Shown: positions 1 to 8,761 of the stretch, in pieces
How positions within the stretch are numbered: the first letter of the stretch is position 1
How the letters are laid out: each line of letters opens with the position of its first letter
Origin: an uncultured Clostridium sp.
GTDB lineage: Bacteria; Bacillota; Clostridia; TANB77; CAG-508
Assembly: GCA_948434985.1 (NCBI GenBank)
Contig: CAOJFV010000011.1
Location: 1 to 32,829, forward strand
Direction: 5' to 3'
DNA: 32,829 nt
Made by a program: the position numbers and the translations under genes
The notes under the pieces: generated by a model
Databases searched by the model: none
Told to the model about the DNA's origin: nothing
Seen by the model: only the letters and a program-made list of their open reading frames with translations

Positions 1-179
1 ACAAAGTAGAAGGTGACTTAAGAAGAGAAGTAGCTTTAAATATTAAAAGACTTACTGAAATCGGATGTTATAGAGGATTAAGACATAGAAGAGGACTACC
101 TGTAAGAGGACAAAGAACAAAAACTAATGCTCGTACAAGAAAAGGTCCAAGAAAATTAGTTAGTAAAAGTAAAAAATAA
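1..179 (+). CDS. rpsM: 30S ribosomal protein S13, C-terminal part
   Basis: This is the last 58 codons of S13, cut by the window edge; the stop TAA is at 177-179 and the reading frame starts at base 3. S13 sits in the head of the 30S subunit and contacts 50S and the P-site tRNA. The basic tail carries the family signature [20 protein letters not shown] followed by a Lys/Arg-rich end. It lies 16 bp upstream of rpsK, the usual order in the alpha operon. Identification is secure although the N-terminal part is not visible. Confidence 0.97.
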   Translation, partial: KVEGDLRREVALNIKRLTEIGCYRGLRHRRGLPVRGQRTKTNARTRKGPRKLVSKSKK

Positions 180-195
180 GGAGGTATAAAACCAA

Positions 196-594
196 ATGGC
201 TAATAAAAAAACTGTAGCAAAGAAAACACCTAGAAGAAATAGAAAAAATATTGAAAAAGGTGCTGCACATATACATTCAAGTTTTAATAATACAATAGTT
301 ACAATTACTGATACACAAGGAAATGTTATTTCTTGGGCAAGTGCTGGGGAACTAGGATTTAAGGGTTCAAGAAAATCAACACCATTTGCTGCTGGGGAAG
401 CTGCTGAAACAGCTGCAAAAGCAGGTATGGAACATGGATTAAAATCTGTAGAAGTATTTGTAAAAGGACCAGGTTCTGGTCGTGAAGCTGCAATAAGATC
501 ATTACAAACAGCAGGTCTAGAAATAAGTGCAATTAAAGATGTAACACCAATACCACACAACGGATGTAGACCACCAAAAAGAAGAAGGGTTTAA
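196..594 (+). CDS. rpsK: 30S ribosomal protein S11
   Basis: S11 (132 residues, normal length) forms part of the 30S platform near the mRNA exit and the 3' end of 16S rRNA. The sequence has the expected basic N-terminus, the [14 protein letters not shown] strand region, the [16 protein letters not shown] segment and the C-terminal [18 protein letters not shown] signature. The ATG at 196 follows a GGAGG at 180-184, which fixes the start. It belongs to the rpsM-rpsK-rpsD-rpoA-rplQ operon. Confidence 0.98.
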   Translation: MANKKTVAKKTPRRNRKNIEKGAAHIHSSFNNTIVTITDTQGNVISWASAGELGFKGSRKSTPFAAGEAAETAAKAGMEHGLKSVEVFVKGPGSGREAAIRSLQTAGLEISAIKDVTPIPHNGCRPPKRRRV

Positions 595-654
595 TAATTA
601 GAAAAAAGAAGATAGGTTAGTAAAAACTTACTAATCATAAGAAAGGAGTAAAAA

Positions 655-1281
655 ATGGCTAGATATAAAGACGAACAATGTCGTATTTGCCGTAGAGAAG
701 GTCAAAAGCTATTCTTAAAAGGTGAAAGATGTTATTCTGATAAATGTTCTGTTTCTAGAAGAAATTATGGACCAGGACAACATGGACAAAAGAAAGCAAA
801 ACTTTCTGAATATGGTACTCAATTAAGAGAAAAACAAAAAACAAAATCATTCTATGGAGTAGGAGAAAAACAATTTAGAAAATATTTCGAAATGGCTTCA
901 AACAAAAAAGGAGTTACTGGTGAAAACTTACTTCAAATATTAGAAAGTAGATTAGATAACGTAGTTTATAGATTAGGATTTGGATCATCTCGTGCTCAAG
1001 CAAGACAACTTGTAAACCATGGACTATTTGAAGTTAATGGAGGAAAAGTTGATATCGCTTCTTACTTAGTAAAAGCAGGAGACGTAATCGCAGTTAGAGA
1101 GTTAAAGAAAGATAAAGGAATTATAAAAGTAAACGAAAGTGCAAATTCTGCAAGACCAGTACCAACATGGCTAGAAAAAGATGCTGAAAAATTAAGTGGA
1201 AAAGTAGTAAGATTAGCATCAAGAGAAGATATAGACTTACCAGTAGAAGAACACTTAATCGTAGAGTTATACTCTAAATAA
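655..1281 (+). CDS. rpsD: 30S ribosomal protein S4, zinc-binding form
   Basis: S4 is a primary 16S rRNA binder that nucleates 30S assembly; in many bacteria it also represses the alpha operon. The 208-residue protein has the N-terminal S4 domain and a C-terminal S4 RNA-binding fold ([23 protein letters not shown]). Cysteines 9, 12, 26 and 31 form a zinc site, so this is the C+ paralogue rather than the zinc-free form seen in B. subtilis. A GAAAGGAG ribosome site lies just before the ATG. Confidence 0.97.
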   Translation: MARYKDEQCRICRREGQKLFLKGERCYSDKCSVSRRNYGPGQHGQKKAKLSEYGTQLREKQKTKSFYGVGEKQFRKYFEMASNKKGVTGENLLQILESRLDNVVYRLGFGSSRAQARQLVNHGLFEVNGGKVDIASYLVKAGDVIAVRELKKDKGIIKVNESANSARPVPTWLEKDAEKLSGKVVRLASREDIDLPVEEHLIVELYSK

Positions 1282-1282
1282 T

Positions 1283-1378
1283 AATTAGAAGTTAGAAGTT
1301 GAAAGTTAGATTGAATATCGAACTTCGAACCTAAAACGTTAAATATCGAACCTCAAACTTCAAACCTCAAATATCCAT
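1283..1378 (+). repeat. Degenerate 7-nt-period intergenic repeat
   Basis: The rpsD-rpoA gap is made of near-repeats of AAGTTAGA / AAGTTGAA in its left part and of TCAAACCTC / TCGAACTTC in its right part. The two halves are roughly reverse complements, so the transcript could fold on itself. There is no open reading frame. The function is unknown; the pattern looks like the short degenerate intergenic repeats found in many low-GC genomes. Confidence 0.6.
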
Positions 1379-1391
1379 ATGGGAGGTAAAA

Positions 1392-2339
1392 ATGATAGAA
1401 TTTGAAAAGCCAAATATTGAATGTTTAGAAATAAATGACGATAACAATTATGCAAAATTTGTTTGTGAACCACTAGAAAGAGGATATGGTGTAACAATAG
1501 GAAACTCATTAAGAAGAATCCTACTTTCATCACTTCCAGGAAGTAGCATAACAAGTGTAAAAATTGATGGAGTAGTACATGAGTTTTCTACAATACCAAA
1601 CGTAGTAGAAGATGTACCAGAAATAGTAATCAATTTGAAAAATGTAAGATTAAAAACTTTTGATGATGAAGAAAAAATCATAAGAATTGATTTTAAAGGT
1701 GAAGGGGAAGTAAAGGCTTGCGACATTATAACAGATAGTTCAGTAGAAGTATTAAATCCAGACTTACATATAGCAACTGTTTCAGAAGGTGGACATTTAA
1801 AAATGGAAATGACAGTTGATAGAGGTAGAGGATATAATAGTGCTGCAAAAAATAAAAAACCAAACCAAGATATATCTGTATTACCAATAGATTCAATTTA
1901 TACACCAGTTAAAAAAGTAAACTATTCAGTTGAAAATACTAGGGTTGGGCAAATGGTAGACTTTGATAAATTAATTATTGAAGTTTGGACAGATGGAAGT
2001 TTAAAAGCTGATGAAGCATTAAGTTTAGCTGCTAAAGTTATGACTGGACATTTAGAGATATTTATAGATTTATCTGAAGCAACAAAAAATACACAAGTTA
2101 TGATTGAAAAAGAAGAATCTAAGAAGGAAAAAGTACTAGAAATGTCAATAGAAGACTTAGAGCTATCAGTTCGTTCATTTAATTGTTTAAAAAGAGCTGG
2201 AATTTCTACTGTTGAAGATTTGGCAAACAAAACTGAAGAAGATATGATGAAGGTAAGAAATCTAGGAAAGAAATCTTTAGATGAAGTTACACATAAATTA
2301 CATTCTTTAGGATTAGATTTTGCAAAAGAAGAAGACTAG
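1392..2339 (+). CDS. rpoA: DNA-directed RNA polymerase subunit alpha
   Basis: Alpha dimerises to start RNA polymerase assembly and contacts UP elements and activators. At 315 residues it has the usual length. The N-terminal domain shows the dimerisation signature [20 protein letters not shown] near residue 40; a flexible linker near residue 240 is followed by the C-terminal domain with [15 protein letters not shown] and [10 protein letters not shown]. Start ATG 1392 is preceded by GGGAGG. The gene is intact, with no in-frame CGG. Confidence 0.98.
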   Translation: MIEFEKPNIECLEINDDNNYAKFVCEPLERGYGVTIGNSLRRILLSSLPGSSITSVKIDGVVHEFSTIPNVVEDVPEIVINLKNVRLKTFDDEEKIIRIDFKGEGEVKACDIITDSSVEVLNPDLHIATVSEGGHLKMEMTVDRGRGYNSAAKNKKPNQDISVLPIDSIYTPVKKVNYSVENTRVGQMVDFDKLIIEVWTDGSLKADEALSLAAKVMTGHLEIFIDLSEATKNTQVMIEKEESKKEKVLEMSIEDLELSVRSFNCLKRAGISTVEDLANKTEEDMMKVRNLGKKSLDEVTHKLHSLGLDFAKEED

Positions 2340-2340
2340 T

Positions 2341-2415
2341 ATACTTGTCTTTGACAAGAGTTAATAATGAAAAGTGAAGAGTGAAATGTAGGGGTAAGCC
2401 TTGTGTTTGCTCAAA
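2341..2415 (+). repeat. Intergenic repeat with hairpins between rpoA and rplQ
   Basis: A small hairpin (CTTGTC/GACAAG, about 2344-2358) is followed by an AAAAGTGAAGAGTGAAATG heptad-like run and then by a second hairpin with arms 2392-2399 and 2405-2412 and the five-base loop CTTGT. The second hairpin and its TAGGGG lead-in resemble the hairpin at 31479-31497. The region may act as a weak attenuator or be the remains of a dispersed intergenic repeat. Confidence 0.5.
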
Positions 2416-2462
2416 ATTGAATAATAAGTTATTTTTAAATTTTTAAGAAGAGGTGAAAACAA

Positions 2463-2990
2463 GTGGCAAGAAATAGAAAATTAGGAAAACCAACTGATCA
2501 AAGATTAGCTATGCTTAAATGCTTAACAACAGATTTATTACTTCATGGAAAAATTCAAACAACTGAAACAAGAGCAAAAGAAGTAAAAGCAATCGTTGAT
2601 AGTATAGTATCACTTGCTGTTAAAGAAAAAGACAACTTCGAAATGGTAGATGTTAAAGTTGTAACAGCAAAATTAGATGCTAAAGGAAATAAAGAAACTG
2701 TAAAAGCAACAAGCAAAAATGGTAAAGAATACCTAAAAGTTGTTAAAGAAGAAAAAACAGTATCAAGACAAAAAGATATGCCATCAAGATTAAATGCAAG
2801 AAAGAAAATTATGACAAAAGTTAACAAAGTAAAAGATGAAAAAGGTAAAAACGTTGATTTACCAAGTAAACTATTTAACGAAATTGCACCAAAATATGCA
2901 GATAAAAATGTTGGTGGATATACAAGAATAATTAAAATAGGACAAAGAAAAGGAGACGCAGCTCCAATAGTAATCCTAGAATTAGTTTAA
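2463..2990 (+). CDS. rplQ: 50S ribosomal protein L17 with internal insertion
   Basis: L17 lies near the peptide exit tunnel of the large subunit. The N-terminal 50 residues ([20 protein letters not shown] and ETRAKEVK) and the C-terminal [20 protein letters not shown] are canonical. At 175 residues it is about 50 longer than the common 113-130 residue form. The excess lies mainly between residues 60 and 125 and is rich in Lys and Val. The start is GTG at 2463 with AAGAGGTG upstream. It ends the ribosomal operon. Confidence 0.95.
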   Translation: MARNRKLGKPTDQRLAMLKCLTTDLLLHGKIQTTETRAKEVKAIVDSIVSLAVKEKDNFEMVDVKVVTAKLDAKGNKETVKATSKNGKEYLKVVKEEKTVSRQKDMPSRLNARKKIMTKVNKVKDEKGKNVDLPSKLFNEIAPKYADKNVGGYTRIIKIGQRKGDAAPIVILELV

Positions 2991-3007
2991 TAAAAAGTAA
3001 TTTAATA

Positions 3008-3110
3008 TTATCAAGAGTGGACGAGAGAATCGGCTTTATGACTCCACAGCAACCTGATTTTTTTAAGGTGCTAATACCGACAAAGCAAAGTGCTTTGAAT
3101 GATGATTTTT
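3008..3110 (+). ncRNA. SAM-I (S-box) riboswitch
   Basis: The leader of metK contains the S-box core: ATCAAGAGTGG at the 5' side, CAGCAACCTGA in the middle, AAGGTGCTAATACCGAC and a closing GAATGATGATT. The established role is to bind S-adenosylmethionine and stop transcription. A small P4-like hairpin (AAAGCA/TGCTTT) lies at 3082-3096. AAAGCAAAG at 3082-3090 can instead pair perfectly with CTTTGCTTT at 3129-3137, inside the terminator, giving a clear antiterminator. Confidence 0.93.
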
Positions 3111-3123
3111 TAAGAAATTGTTA

Positions 3124-3153
3124 AAAACCTTTGCTTTATGCAAAGGCTTTTTT
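3124..3153 (+). terminator. Riboswitch-controlled intrinsic terminator
   Basis: The stem CCTTTGC/GCAAAGG (3128-3134 with 3140-3146) is followed by CTTTTTTGT. It is the expression platform of the S-box upstream of metK. Confidence 0.9.
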
Positions 3154-3207
3154 GTATGTGGCAGGGATTAATTAAATGAAAATATGTAGAAAAAGAGGAG
3201 AATTAAA

Positions 3208-4350
3208 ATGAGAAAATTATTTACTAGTGAAAGTGTAACAGAAGGACATCCAGATAAATTATGTGATTACATATCAGATAGTGTTTTAGATGCTTGCCTA
3301 AAAGAGGACAAGTATTCTAGAGTAGCTTGCGAAACAGTAGCAGGAAAAGGAGAAATATTTATAACAGGAGAAATTACATCTAATGCAAATATAGATATAG
3401 AAAAAATAGCAAGAAATGCAATAAAAGAAATAGGATATGATAATGAAAATTTAGATATGGATTATAGAACATGTAAAATTCATTTAAATATCTCTAAACA
3501 ATCACCAGATATAGCTCTTGGAGTAGATAAATCTTTAGAAGATAAAACAGGAGAAGAAATAGAATCTGTTGGTGCAGGAGATCAAGGAATAATGTTTGGT
3601 TTTGCCTGTGATGAAACAGATGCATATATGCCACTTCCAATATATCTTGCGTCAAAATTATCTAGAAAACTAACAGAAGTCAGAAAAAATAATACTTTAA
3701 ATTATTTAAGACCAGATGGAAAAACACAAGTAACAATAGAATATGAAGATAATAAGCCTGTAAGAGTAGATACAATAGTAATTTCAACACAACATAATGA
3801 AGATGTAAATCTTGAAACTCTAAGAAAAGATATAAAAGAAAAAGTAATTAAAGAAGTAGTGCCAGAAGAATTATTAGACGAAAATACAAAATATTTTATA
3901 AATCCAACAGGAAGATTTGTAATAGGAGGTCCACTTGGAGACAGCGGTTTAACAGGAAGAAAAATTATAGTAGATACATATGGTGGTTATTCAAGACATG
4001 GTGGAGGAGCATTTTCAGGTAAAGATCCAACAAAAGTTGATCGTTCAGCTGCATATATGGCAAGATTTATAGCTAAAAATATAGTTGCTAATAAATTAGC
4101 AAAAAAATGTGAAATTCAATTTAGTTATGCAATAGGAGTAGCAAAACCCGTATCAATATATGTAGATACATTTGGAACAGGTACTATTCCTGAAGAAGAA
4201 ATAGTAGATTTAATTTATAAGAAATTTGAATTAACCCCAACAGGAATAATAAACTATCTAAACCTAAGAAGTCCTATTTATACAAAAACGACAAACTATG
4301 GACACTTTGGAAAAGATGATTTGCCTTGGGAAAAAGTTATTGCGTTATAA
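3208..4350 (+). CDS. metK: S-adenosylmethionine synthetase
   Basis: MetK makes S-adenosylmethionine from methionine and ATP in the cytoplasm. The 380-residue protein is close to family length and shows the N-terminal [10 protein letters not shown] (H14, D16), the [12 protein letters not shown] motif near residue 117 and [20 protein letters not shown] near residue 265. The ATG at 3208 follows GAGGAG. Regulation by the SAM riboswitch upstream is visible in the sequence. It appears to be a single-gene unit closed by a terminator. Confidence 0.98.
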   Translation: MRKLFTSESVTEGHPDKLCDYISDSVLDACLKEDKYSRVACETVAGKGEIFITGEITSNANIDIEKIARNAIKEIGYDNENLDMDYRTCKIHLNISKQSPDIALGVDKSLEDKTGEEIESVGAGDQGIMFGFACDETDAYMPLPIYLASKLSRKLTEVRKNNTLNYLRPDGKTQVTIEYEDNKPVRVDTIVISTQHNEDVNLETLRKDIKEKVIKEVVPEELLDENTKYFINPTGRFVIGGPLGDSGLTGRKIIVDTYGGYSRHGGGAFSGKDPTKVDRSAAYMARFIAKNIVANKLAKKCEIQFSYAIGVAKPVSIYVDTFGTGTIPEEEIVDLIYKKFELTPTGIINYLNLRSPIYTKTTNYGHFGKDDLPWEKVIAL

Positions 4351-4362
4351 TTTATATGAGAA

Positions 4363-4404
4363 AAATAGAAGTAGGATAGTAGAATTCCTTCTTCTATTTA
4401 TTTT
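4363..4404 (+). terminator. Terminator after metK
   Basis: Thirteen-base arms (4363-4375 with 4387-4399, one mismatch) are followed by ATTTTTAG. It lies between the converging metK and XRE genes and probably works for both. Confidence 0.75.
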
Positions 4405-4727
4405 TAGCTATTTACAATAACGCAAGCTACATCATATATTAATTTTAATTTATCTGGAGGACAATTTTTTAGTAAATTTGAAAAATCATTATCTAAATAA
4501 CTTTTAGAAGTACTAGAAGTACCATTTAAAATATATCCTTCTGTTACATTAAATATCTCACAAATTTGAGCTATTCTTTTTAAATTAATTTCAGTGCTTC
4601 CACGTTCAACACGACTTAAAAATGCTACTGAAACATCTAGTTTTTCTGCTAAAGCTTCTTGAGTCATATTTTTATCTTTTCTTACTTTATGAATTCTTGA
4701 ACCTATTAATTTATAATCTATTGCCAA
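4404..4727 (-). CDS. XRE-family transcriptional regulator
   Basis: A 107-residue cytoplasmic DNA-binding protein. The helix-turn-helix covers about residues 8-62: IGSRIHKVRKDKNMTQEALA, then the recognition helix VSVAFLSRVERGSTEINLKR. I chose TTG at 4727 as the start, because it gives LAIDYKLIGSRI directly before the HTH; the longer frame upstream adds an unlikely hydrophobic lead. The C-terminal part (DFSNLLKNCPPDKLKLIYD) is a short helical tail. The target is unknown. It is convergent with metK. Confidence 0.85.
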   Translation of the reverse strand: MAIDYKLIGSRIHKVRKDKNMTQEALAEKLDVSVAFLSRVERGSTEINLKRIAQICEIFNVTEGYILNGTSSTSKSYLDNDFSNLLKNCPPDKLKLIYDVACVIVNS

Positions 4728-4814
4728 ATTTCCCACATCCTTCCATAGGAAAATATAGCATTTATAGGTATAATTTAACAGAAACAAATAAGTAAATATA
4801 TACTAGCAGTAAAA

Positions 4815-5470
4815 TTATTTACTGAAGGAATTAATAAAAAAGTCAACAAAAACTTTTATGGGTTTATTATCGTTATATAAATTTACTAAAATTTTATTAG
4901 TAAATGGTATTTTCCAAAGTAAAAATCCGTATTCCTACTATACAAAGGACTGTTATGAAAAAGGCCAATATATCTTTTAGTTTACTATTATGATAAGGTA
5001 TATGTGTTTCATAGGATACAGTTTCTTCAGGCTCTACATTATAATATGTATTATAGCTTGCTTGATTAAAATTTTGATTTTGTTTAACCTGATATTGATA
5101 GCTATTTTCATCATTGTTTTCATAGGTATTTGAAAAATTACCGAGTAGTATTAGTTTGATTTTTCAAATAATTTAATTCATTTTGCAATTCTTCTACTAA
5201 TTGTTGTAGATGTTCATTTTTTGAATACAGAGCCTCAACAATGCTATTTTTATCATAATCAAGTTCTATGTCATAATCTTTTCTTGCATCTTCATTTGAA
5301 AGAATTTCATAAGCTTCATTAATTTCTTTAAATTTAGCTTCAGCCCATTCTTTTTTATCTGCATTTTGTGTGTCAGGATGATATTTTTTTGCAAGAACTT
5401 TGTATGCTTTATCAATTATCTCTTTAGAAGTTTTAACGTCTACTTCTAATATTTCATAATAATTTTTCAT
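4815..5470 (-). CDS. J-domain protein with C-terminal membrane segment, two +1 frameshifts
   Basis: The N-terminus is a J domain (residues 1-65, HPD at 31-33) that would stimulate an Hsp70, followed by a coiled coil (about 75-105). The zero frame stops at once after residue 109 (CGG then TAA). Skipping the C at 5143 lets the frame run on for 71 codons: an Asn/Tyr/Gln-rich linker and a hydrophobic helix, [18 protein letters not shown] second CGG (4929-4927) interrupts that helix. Skipping its C gives [20 protein letters not shown] and a stop at 4817-4815, for a total of 217 residues. One membrane segment spanning the second break, and filling of an otherwise empty 320-bp gap, support translation through both sites. 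The gene is single, divergent from ruvA. Confidence 0.8.
4927..4929 (-). other. CGG +1 frameshift site 2 of the J-domain gene
   Basis: The reading is GGA ATA C GGA TTT, in the middle of the transmembrane helix. Without the shift the frame stops ten codons later. Dropping the C (complement of base 4929) gives 37 more codons. Confidence 0.75.
5141..5143 (-). other. CGG +1 frameshift site 1 of the J-domain gene
   Basis: The reading is ACT ACT C GGT AAT. In the zero frame CGG is followed directly by the stop TAA; dropping the C (complement of base 5143) opens a Gly-Asn frame. Confidence 0.75.
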
Positions 5471-5608
5471 AAATGAAATTAATCTCCTTTTATAATCATA
5501 AAAGAATCATATCATAAAAAACAAAAAAATTCGATATATTACTTGAAAAAAATAGATTGTTATTATACAATACATATAGAAAATTTGTTTGTAACGGAGG
5601 AATATAAA

Positions 5609-6205
5609 ATGCTTGCATATATTAAAGGAACACTAGAAATGAAATTTGAAGGATATGTTGTAATAGATGTAGGAGGACTTGGTTATAAAGTTTTTATGTC
5701 TGAAAATGCTATTGAAGATTTAGGAAATATTGGAGATACAGTAAAAGTACATACACATTATCATGTAAGAGAAGATGATATAAGTATATATGGTTTTAAG
5801 ACAAATGAAGAATTAAAAATGTTTGAACTTTTATTAGGAGTAAGTGGAATAGGAGCAAAATCAGCAATAAATATGTTATCAAATATAACTCCATCAAGTT
5901 TTGCGTTAGCAGTAATTACAAATGATACATCTAAACTAGTAAAAATTCCAGGAATAGGAGTAAAATCAGCTGCAAGAATTGTACTTGAGTTAAAAGATAA
6001 ATTAAAGACAATAGAAGCAAAAGAAGAAAATACTGAAATAAAAGAAGCGATAAAAGATGATGATAGAATAACAGAAGCAATTTCAGCATTACAAGTACTT
6101 GGGTATAATAGAAAAGAAATAGAAAAAGCATTAGAAAAAATTGATAAAGATAGTTTATCGTTAGAAGATATAATTAGAAAAGGATTATCAATATTAGGAA
6201 GATAA
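5609..6205 (+). CDS. ruvA: Holliday junction branch migration protein RuvA
   Basis: RuvA binds four-way junctions as a tetramer and loads the RuvB motor. The 198-residue protein has domain I (OB fold, MLAYIKGTLEM), the two helix-hairpin-helix motifs of domain II (LLGVSGIGAKSA and LVKIPGIGVKSAARIVLEL) and the C-terminal domain III (ALQVLGYNRKEIEKAL). The frame is open further upstream, but CGGAGG at 5595-5600 and the family start select ATG 5609. RuvB does not follow; rarA does, 22 bp downstream, probably in one operon. Confidence 0.97.
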   Translation: MLAYIKGTLEMKFEGYVVIDVGGLGYKVFMSENAIEDLGNIGDTVKVHTHYHVREDDISIYGFKTNEELKMFELLLGVSGIGAKSAINMLSNITPSSFALAVITNDTSKLVKIPGIGVKSAARIVLELKDKLKTIEAKEENTEIKEAIKDDDRITEAISALQVLGYNRKEIEKALEKIDKDSLSLEDIIRKGLSILGR

Positions 6206-6227
6206 AATAGAAAGAAGTGAGTAGAAA

Positions 6228-7469
6228 ATGGATTTATCAAAACCATTAGCTTATAGAATGAGACCAAAGAATTTAGATGAATATGTTGGACAAGAGCATA
6301 TTCTAGGACAAGATAAAATTTTATATAGAACAATTAAAGCAGATAGACTATCAAGTATTATCTTGTGGGGACCTCCAGGCTGTGGAAAAACTTCACTTGG
6401 TAGAGTAATAAGTGAAACTACAAAATATAAATTTACAAAAATTAATGCTGTAACAGCAGGGGTAAGTGATATAAAAAAAGTTGTTGAAGAAGCTAAAAAT
6501 GTATTTTTAAACCCTACTGGAAAATGTATTTTATTTATAGACGAGATACATAGATTCAATAAGTTACAACAAGATGCGCTCTTACCATTTGTAGAAGATG
6601 GAACAGTAATATTAATTGGAGCAACTACAGAAAATCCATATTTTGAAGTAAATAAGGCTTTAATCTCAAGATCTATGGTATTTAAACTTGAACCACTTAC
6701 AACAGAAGACATTTTTAAAGTATTAAAAATGTCACTTGATAGAGTTGAAGGATTAAAAAGCTTTAATATAAAAATAGAAGATGAAACATTAAGAAAAATT
6801 GCAGAAGTATCAAATGGAGATGTAAGAACTGCGCTAAATGGTCTAGAAGTAGCTGTTCTTACAACGAAAGTAGATAAAGATGGATTTATTAATATAACAA
6901 ATGAAATAGCAAAAGATAGTGTACAAAATAGAAAAGCTATTTTTGATAAGAATGGAGATAGCCATTATGATAATATAAGCGCATTTATAAAATCAATGAG
7001 AGGTAGTGATCCAAATGCTGCAATATTCTATCTAGCACGTGCATTAAATGGAGGAGAAGACCCAATGTTCATAGCAAGAAGAATTGTAATTGCAGCAGCT
7101 GAAGATGTAGGAATGGCAAATCCTCAAGCATTAGTGGTTGCGACATCCGCAATGCAAGCTGTACATATGGTTGGAATGCCAGAAGCAAGAATAATATTAA
7201 GTGAAGCTGCAGTATATGTAGCAACATCTAAAAAATCTAATGCAACATATTTAGGGATTAATAGAGCAATACAAGATGTACAAACTATGGATACAGGAGA
7301 AGTTCCAATGCATATAAGAAACGTTACCCGTGAAGGAATGGAACAATTTGGATATGGAGAAGGTTACAAATATCCACACGATTATCCAGGACACTTTGTA
7401 GAACAACAATATTTACCAGACAAAATGCTTGGAACTAAATACTATGTTAAAGACGATACTATAGAATAA
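6228..7469 (+). CDS. rarA: Replication-associated recombination protein A (AAA+ ATPase)
   Basis: RarA/MgsA acts on stalled replication forks together with single-strand-binding protein and RecA-type proteins. The 413-residue protein has the N-terminal RPKNLDEYVGQEHI, Walker A GPPGCGKTS (residues 48-56), Walker B ILFIDEIHRFNK, sensor 1 GATTENP and the C-terminal tetramerisation domain containing EDVGMANP and the KYPHDYPGHF signature. It is intact and lies just downstream of ruvA, as a fork-repair pair. Confidence 0.97.
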   Translation: MDLSKPLAYRMRPKNLDEYVGQEHILGQDKILYRTIKADRLSSIILWGPPGCGKTSLGRVISETTKYKFTKINAVTAGVSDIKKVVEEAKNVFLNPTGKCILFIDEIHRFNKLQQDALLPFVEDGTVILIGATTENPYFEVNKALISRSMVFKLEPLTTEDIFKVLKMSLDRVEGLKSFNIKIEDETLRKIAEVSNGDVRTALNGLEVAVLTTKVDKDGFINITNEIAKDSVQNRKAIFDKNGDSHYDNISAFIKSMRGSDPNAAIFYLARALNGGEDPMFIARRIVIAAAEDVGMANPQALVVATSAMQAVHMVGMPEARIILSEAAVYVATSKKSNATYLGINRAIQDVQTMDTGEVPMHIRNVTREGMEQFGYGEGYKYPHDYPGHFVEQQYLPDKMLGTKYYVKDDTIE

Positions 7470-7510
7470 TATAAAATAAATACACTACTATTCTTAAAAG
7501 GTATAGTTAA

Positions 7511-7540
7511 AGGGATTGCATATATGCAATCCCTATTTAT
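7511..7540 (+). terminator. Bidirectional terminator after rarA
   Basis: A perfect 24-bp palindrome at 7511-7534 with arms AGGGATTGCATA/TATGCAATCCCT is followed by ATTTAT. It separates the converging rarA and XRE genes. Confidence 0.8.
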
Positions 7541-7552
7541 ATAGTATTAAAT

Positions 7553-7810
7553 TTACTTATTATTTTCTGCCGTATTTCTTTTAGCATCTTTTTTGCTGTC
7601 TTTATCATCATCGGGCACATACTCTAATAATTCAGATATTTCACAGTTAAAAACTTTACATATATTATTTAGTTGTTTAATATCAAGTCTTTTGGTTTCT
7701 TCATAATACATCTTTGAAACAGTTGCTGGACGTATATGTGCTAAATCAGCCAAAGTTTTTTGTGTCATCTTATGTTTTCCTAATAAATCGGAAAGTTTAA
7801 TTCTAATCAT
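7553..7810 (-). CDS. Small XRE/Cro-type regulator
   Basis: An 85-residue helix-turn-helix protein: LSDLLGKHKMTQKTLADLAH, then IRPATVSKMYYEET as recognition helix and LDIKQLNNICKVFNCEISEL as closing helices. The tail from residue 66 is a charged Asp/Lys run. ATG 7810 is preceded by GGAGGGTGATA, which rules out the longer upstream frame. Cro-like proteins of this type are often autoregulators; no target is evident here. Confidence 0.85.
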   Translation of the reverse strand: MIRIKLSDLLGKHKMTQKTLADLAHIRPATVSKMYYEETKRLDIKQLNNICKVFNCEISELLEYVPDDDKDSKKDAKRNTAENNK

Positions 7811-7979
7811 ATTATCACCCTCCTTAAATATTTTTGTCACAAAATGTCGAAAAAACAGAAATTTTCTATTTCTGTTGTATTTTATCATTTAATGTATTAA
7901 AATTACACAGTGTGGAAAGAATATAACGATAAAAGTAATTAAAAGTTATCTAATAGTAAAAAAGGAAACGAGAATATAA

Positions 7980-8231
7980 ATGCTTTATAAAATAGGAAGT
8001 GAGTTAATAAATAGCATGAGTAGTCTAAGGAGAGAAGAGATTAGAAAAAATGTGTATTCTAGAGCTTGGAAGGAAAATAATGATGAATATTTACAAGCAT
8101 TAGAAAGATTTTTCGATCTAACAGACAATATAGAAGATGAAAATTTAAGAATGGAGATTTTATATAAAATGTTAAAATGTGATGAAATATTAACAAAATT
8201 AGCTGAAAAAAACTTTAAATCAGATGTATAG
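7980..8231 (+). CDS. Hypothetical 83-residue protein
   Basis: A short, charged and mostly helical protein (MLYKIGSELINSMSSLRREE at the start, LEILYKMLKCDEILTKLAEK-like helix at the end). No signal peptide or membrane segment is visible and I do not recognise the family. AAAGGAAACGAG lies upstream of ATG 7980; ATG 8016 is an alternative start. It is transcribed away from the XRE gene at 7553-7810, so that regulator might control it; this is inference from the layout only. Confidence 0.6.
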   Translation: MLYKIGSELINSMSSLRREEIRKNVYSRAWKENNDEYLQALERFFDLTDNIEDENLRMEILYKMLKCDEILTKLAEKNFKSDV

Positions 8232-8321
8232 TTTAAAACTTCATTTATATAAATCAGTATAAAAAATGTGAATTTGTTCAAAATAAGTAATGTAGATTAT
8301 TTATTTTGAACGGTGTTAAAT

Positions 8322-8669
8322 ATGATTAAAAAAATATTAATAGGGTTACTCGCTGGACTAGTAAGTGGATTTTTTGCAACAGGAGGAGGAATGATTGTTG
8401 TTCCAGCACTTGTATATTTACTTAAAACAAGTGAACAAAAGGCAAGAGCAACATCACTTTTTGTAATACTACCAATGGTTATAACAAGTGGTATTTTTTA
8501 TTATAGAAATGATTATATAGATTGGAAGATTGGATTTCTTTGTGCTATAGGAGGAATAATAGGTGGTTTTTTAGGAGCAAAATATTTAAAAAAAATCCCA
8601 GAGGTATACTTAAAAATAACATTTACAATTTTTTTAATATATGTGTCTATAAGAATGATTGTTATGTAA
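8322..8669 (+). CDS. TauE/SafE-family permease, first half
   Basis: A 115-residue membrane protein with about four helices, starting with LIGLLAGLVSGFFATGGGMI and carrying the conserved VVPALVYL and QKARATSLFVILP segments of the TSUP family. A full TSUP protein has about 250 residues made of two such repeats; this is one repeat. The second repeat is encoded by the next gene, so the pair probably forms a heterodimer. The substrate (an anion such as sulfite is typical of the family) cannot be told. I prefer ATG 8322 with GGTG before it; GTG 8313 is possible. Confidence 0.8.
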   Translation: MIKKILIGLLAGLVSGFFATGGGMIVVPALVYLLKTSEQKARATSLFVILPMVITSGIFYYRNDYIDWKIGFLCAIGGIIGGFLGAKYLKKIPEVYLKITFTIFLIYVSIRMIVM

Positions 8670-8761
8670 TAAGATAATTTTGAAAAATTCTAAAATAAAT
8701 ATATAACCTTTTAGATATAATAAAATTATTCATTATTCACTATTTAATAAGGTGGGGTTTT

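Noticed and set aside
5543..5608. Longer N-terminus for RuvA
   Set aside because: The 22 extra codons have no family similarity, and the ribosome site CGGAGG lies inside them, right before the family start at 5609.
8311..8321. A tenth CGG shift at GAA CGG TGT before the first permease half
   Set aside because: It lies outside any conserved coding frame, upstream of the family start; GGTG there serves better as the ribosome site.
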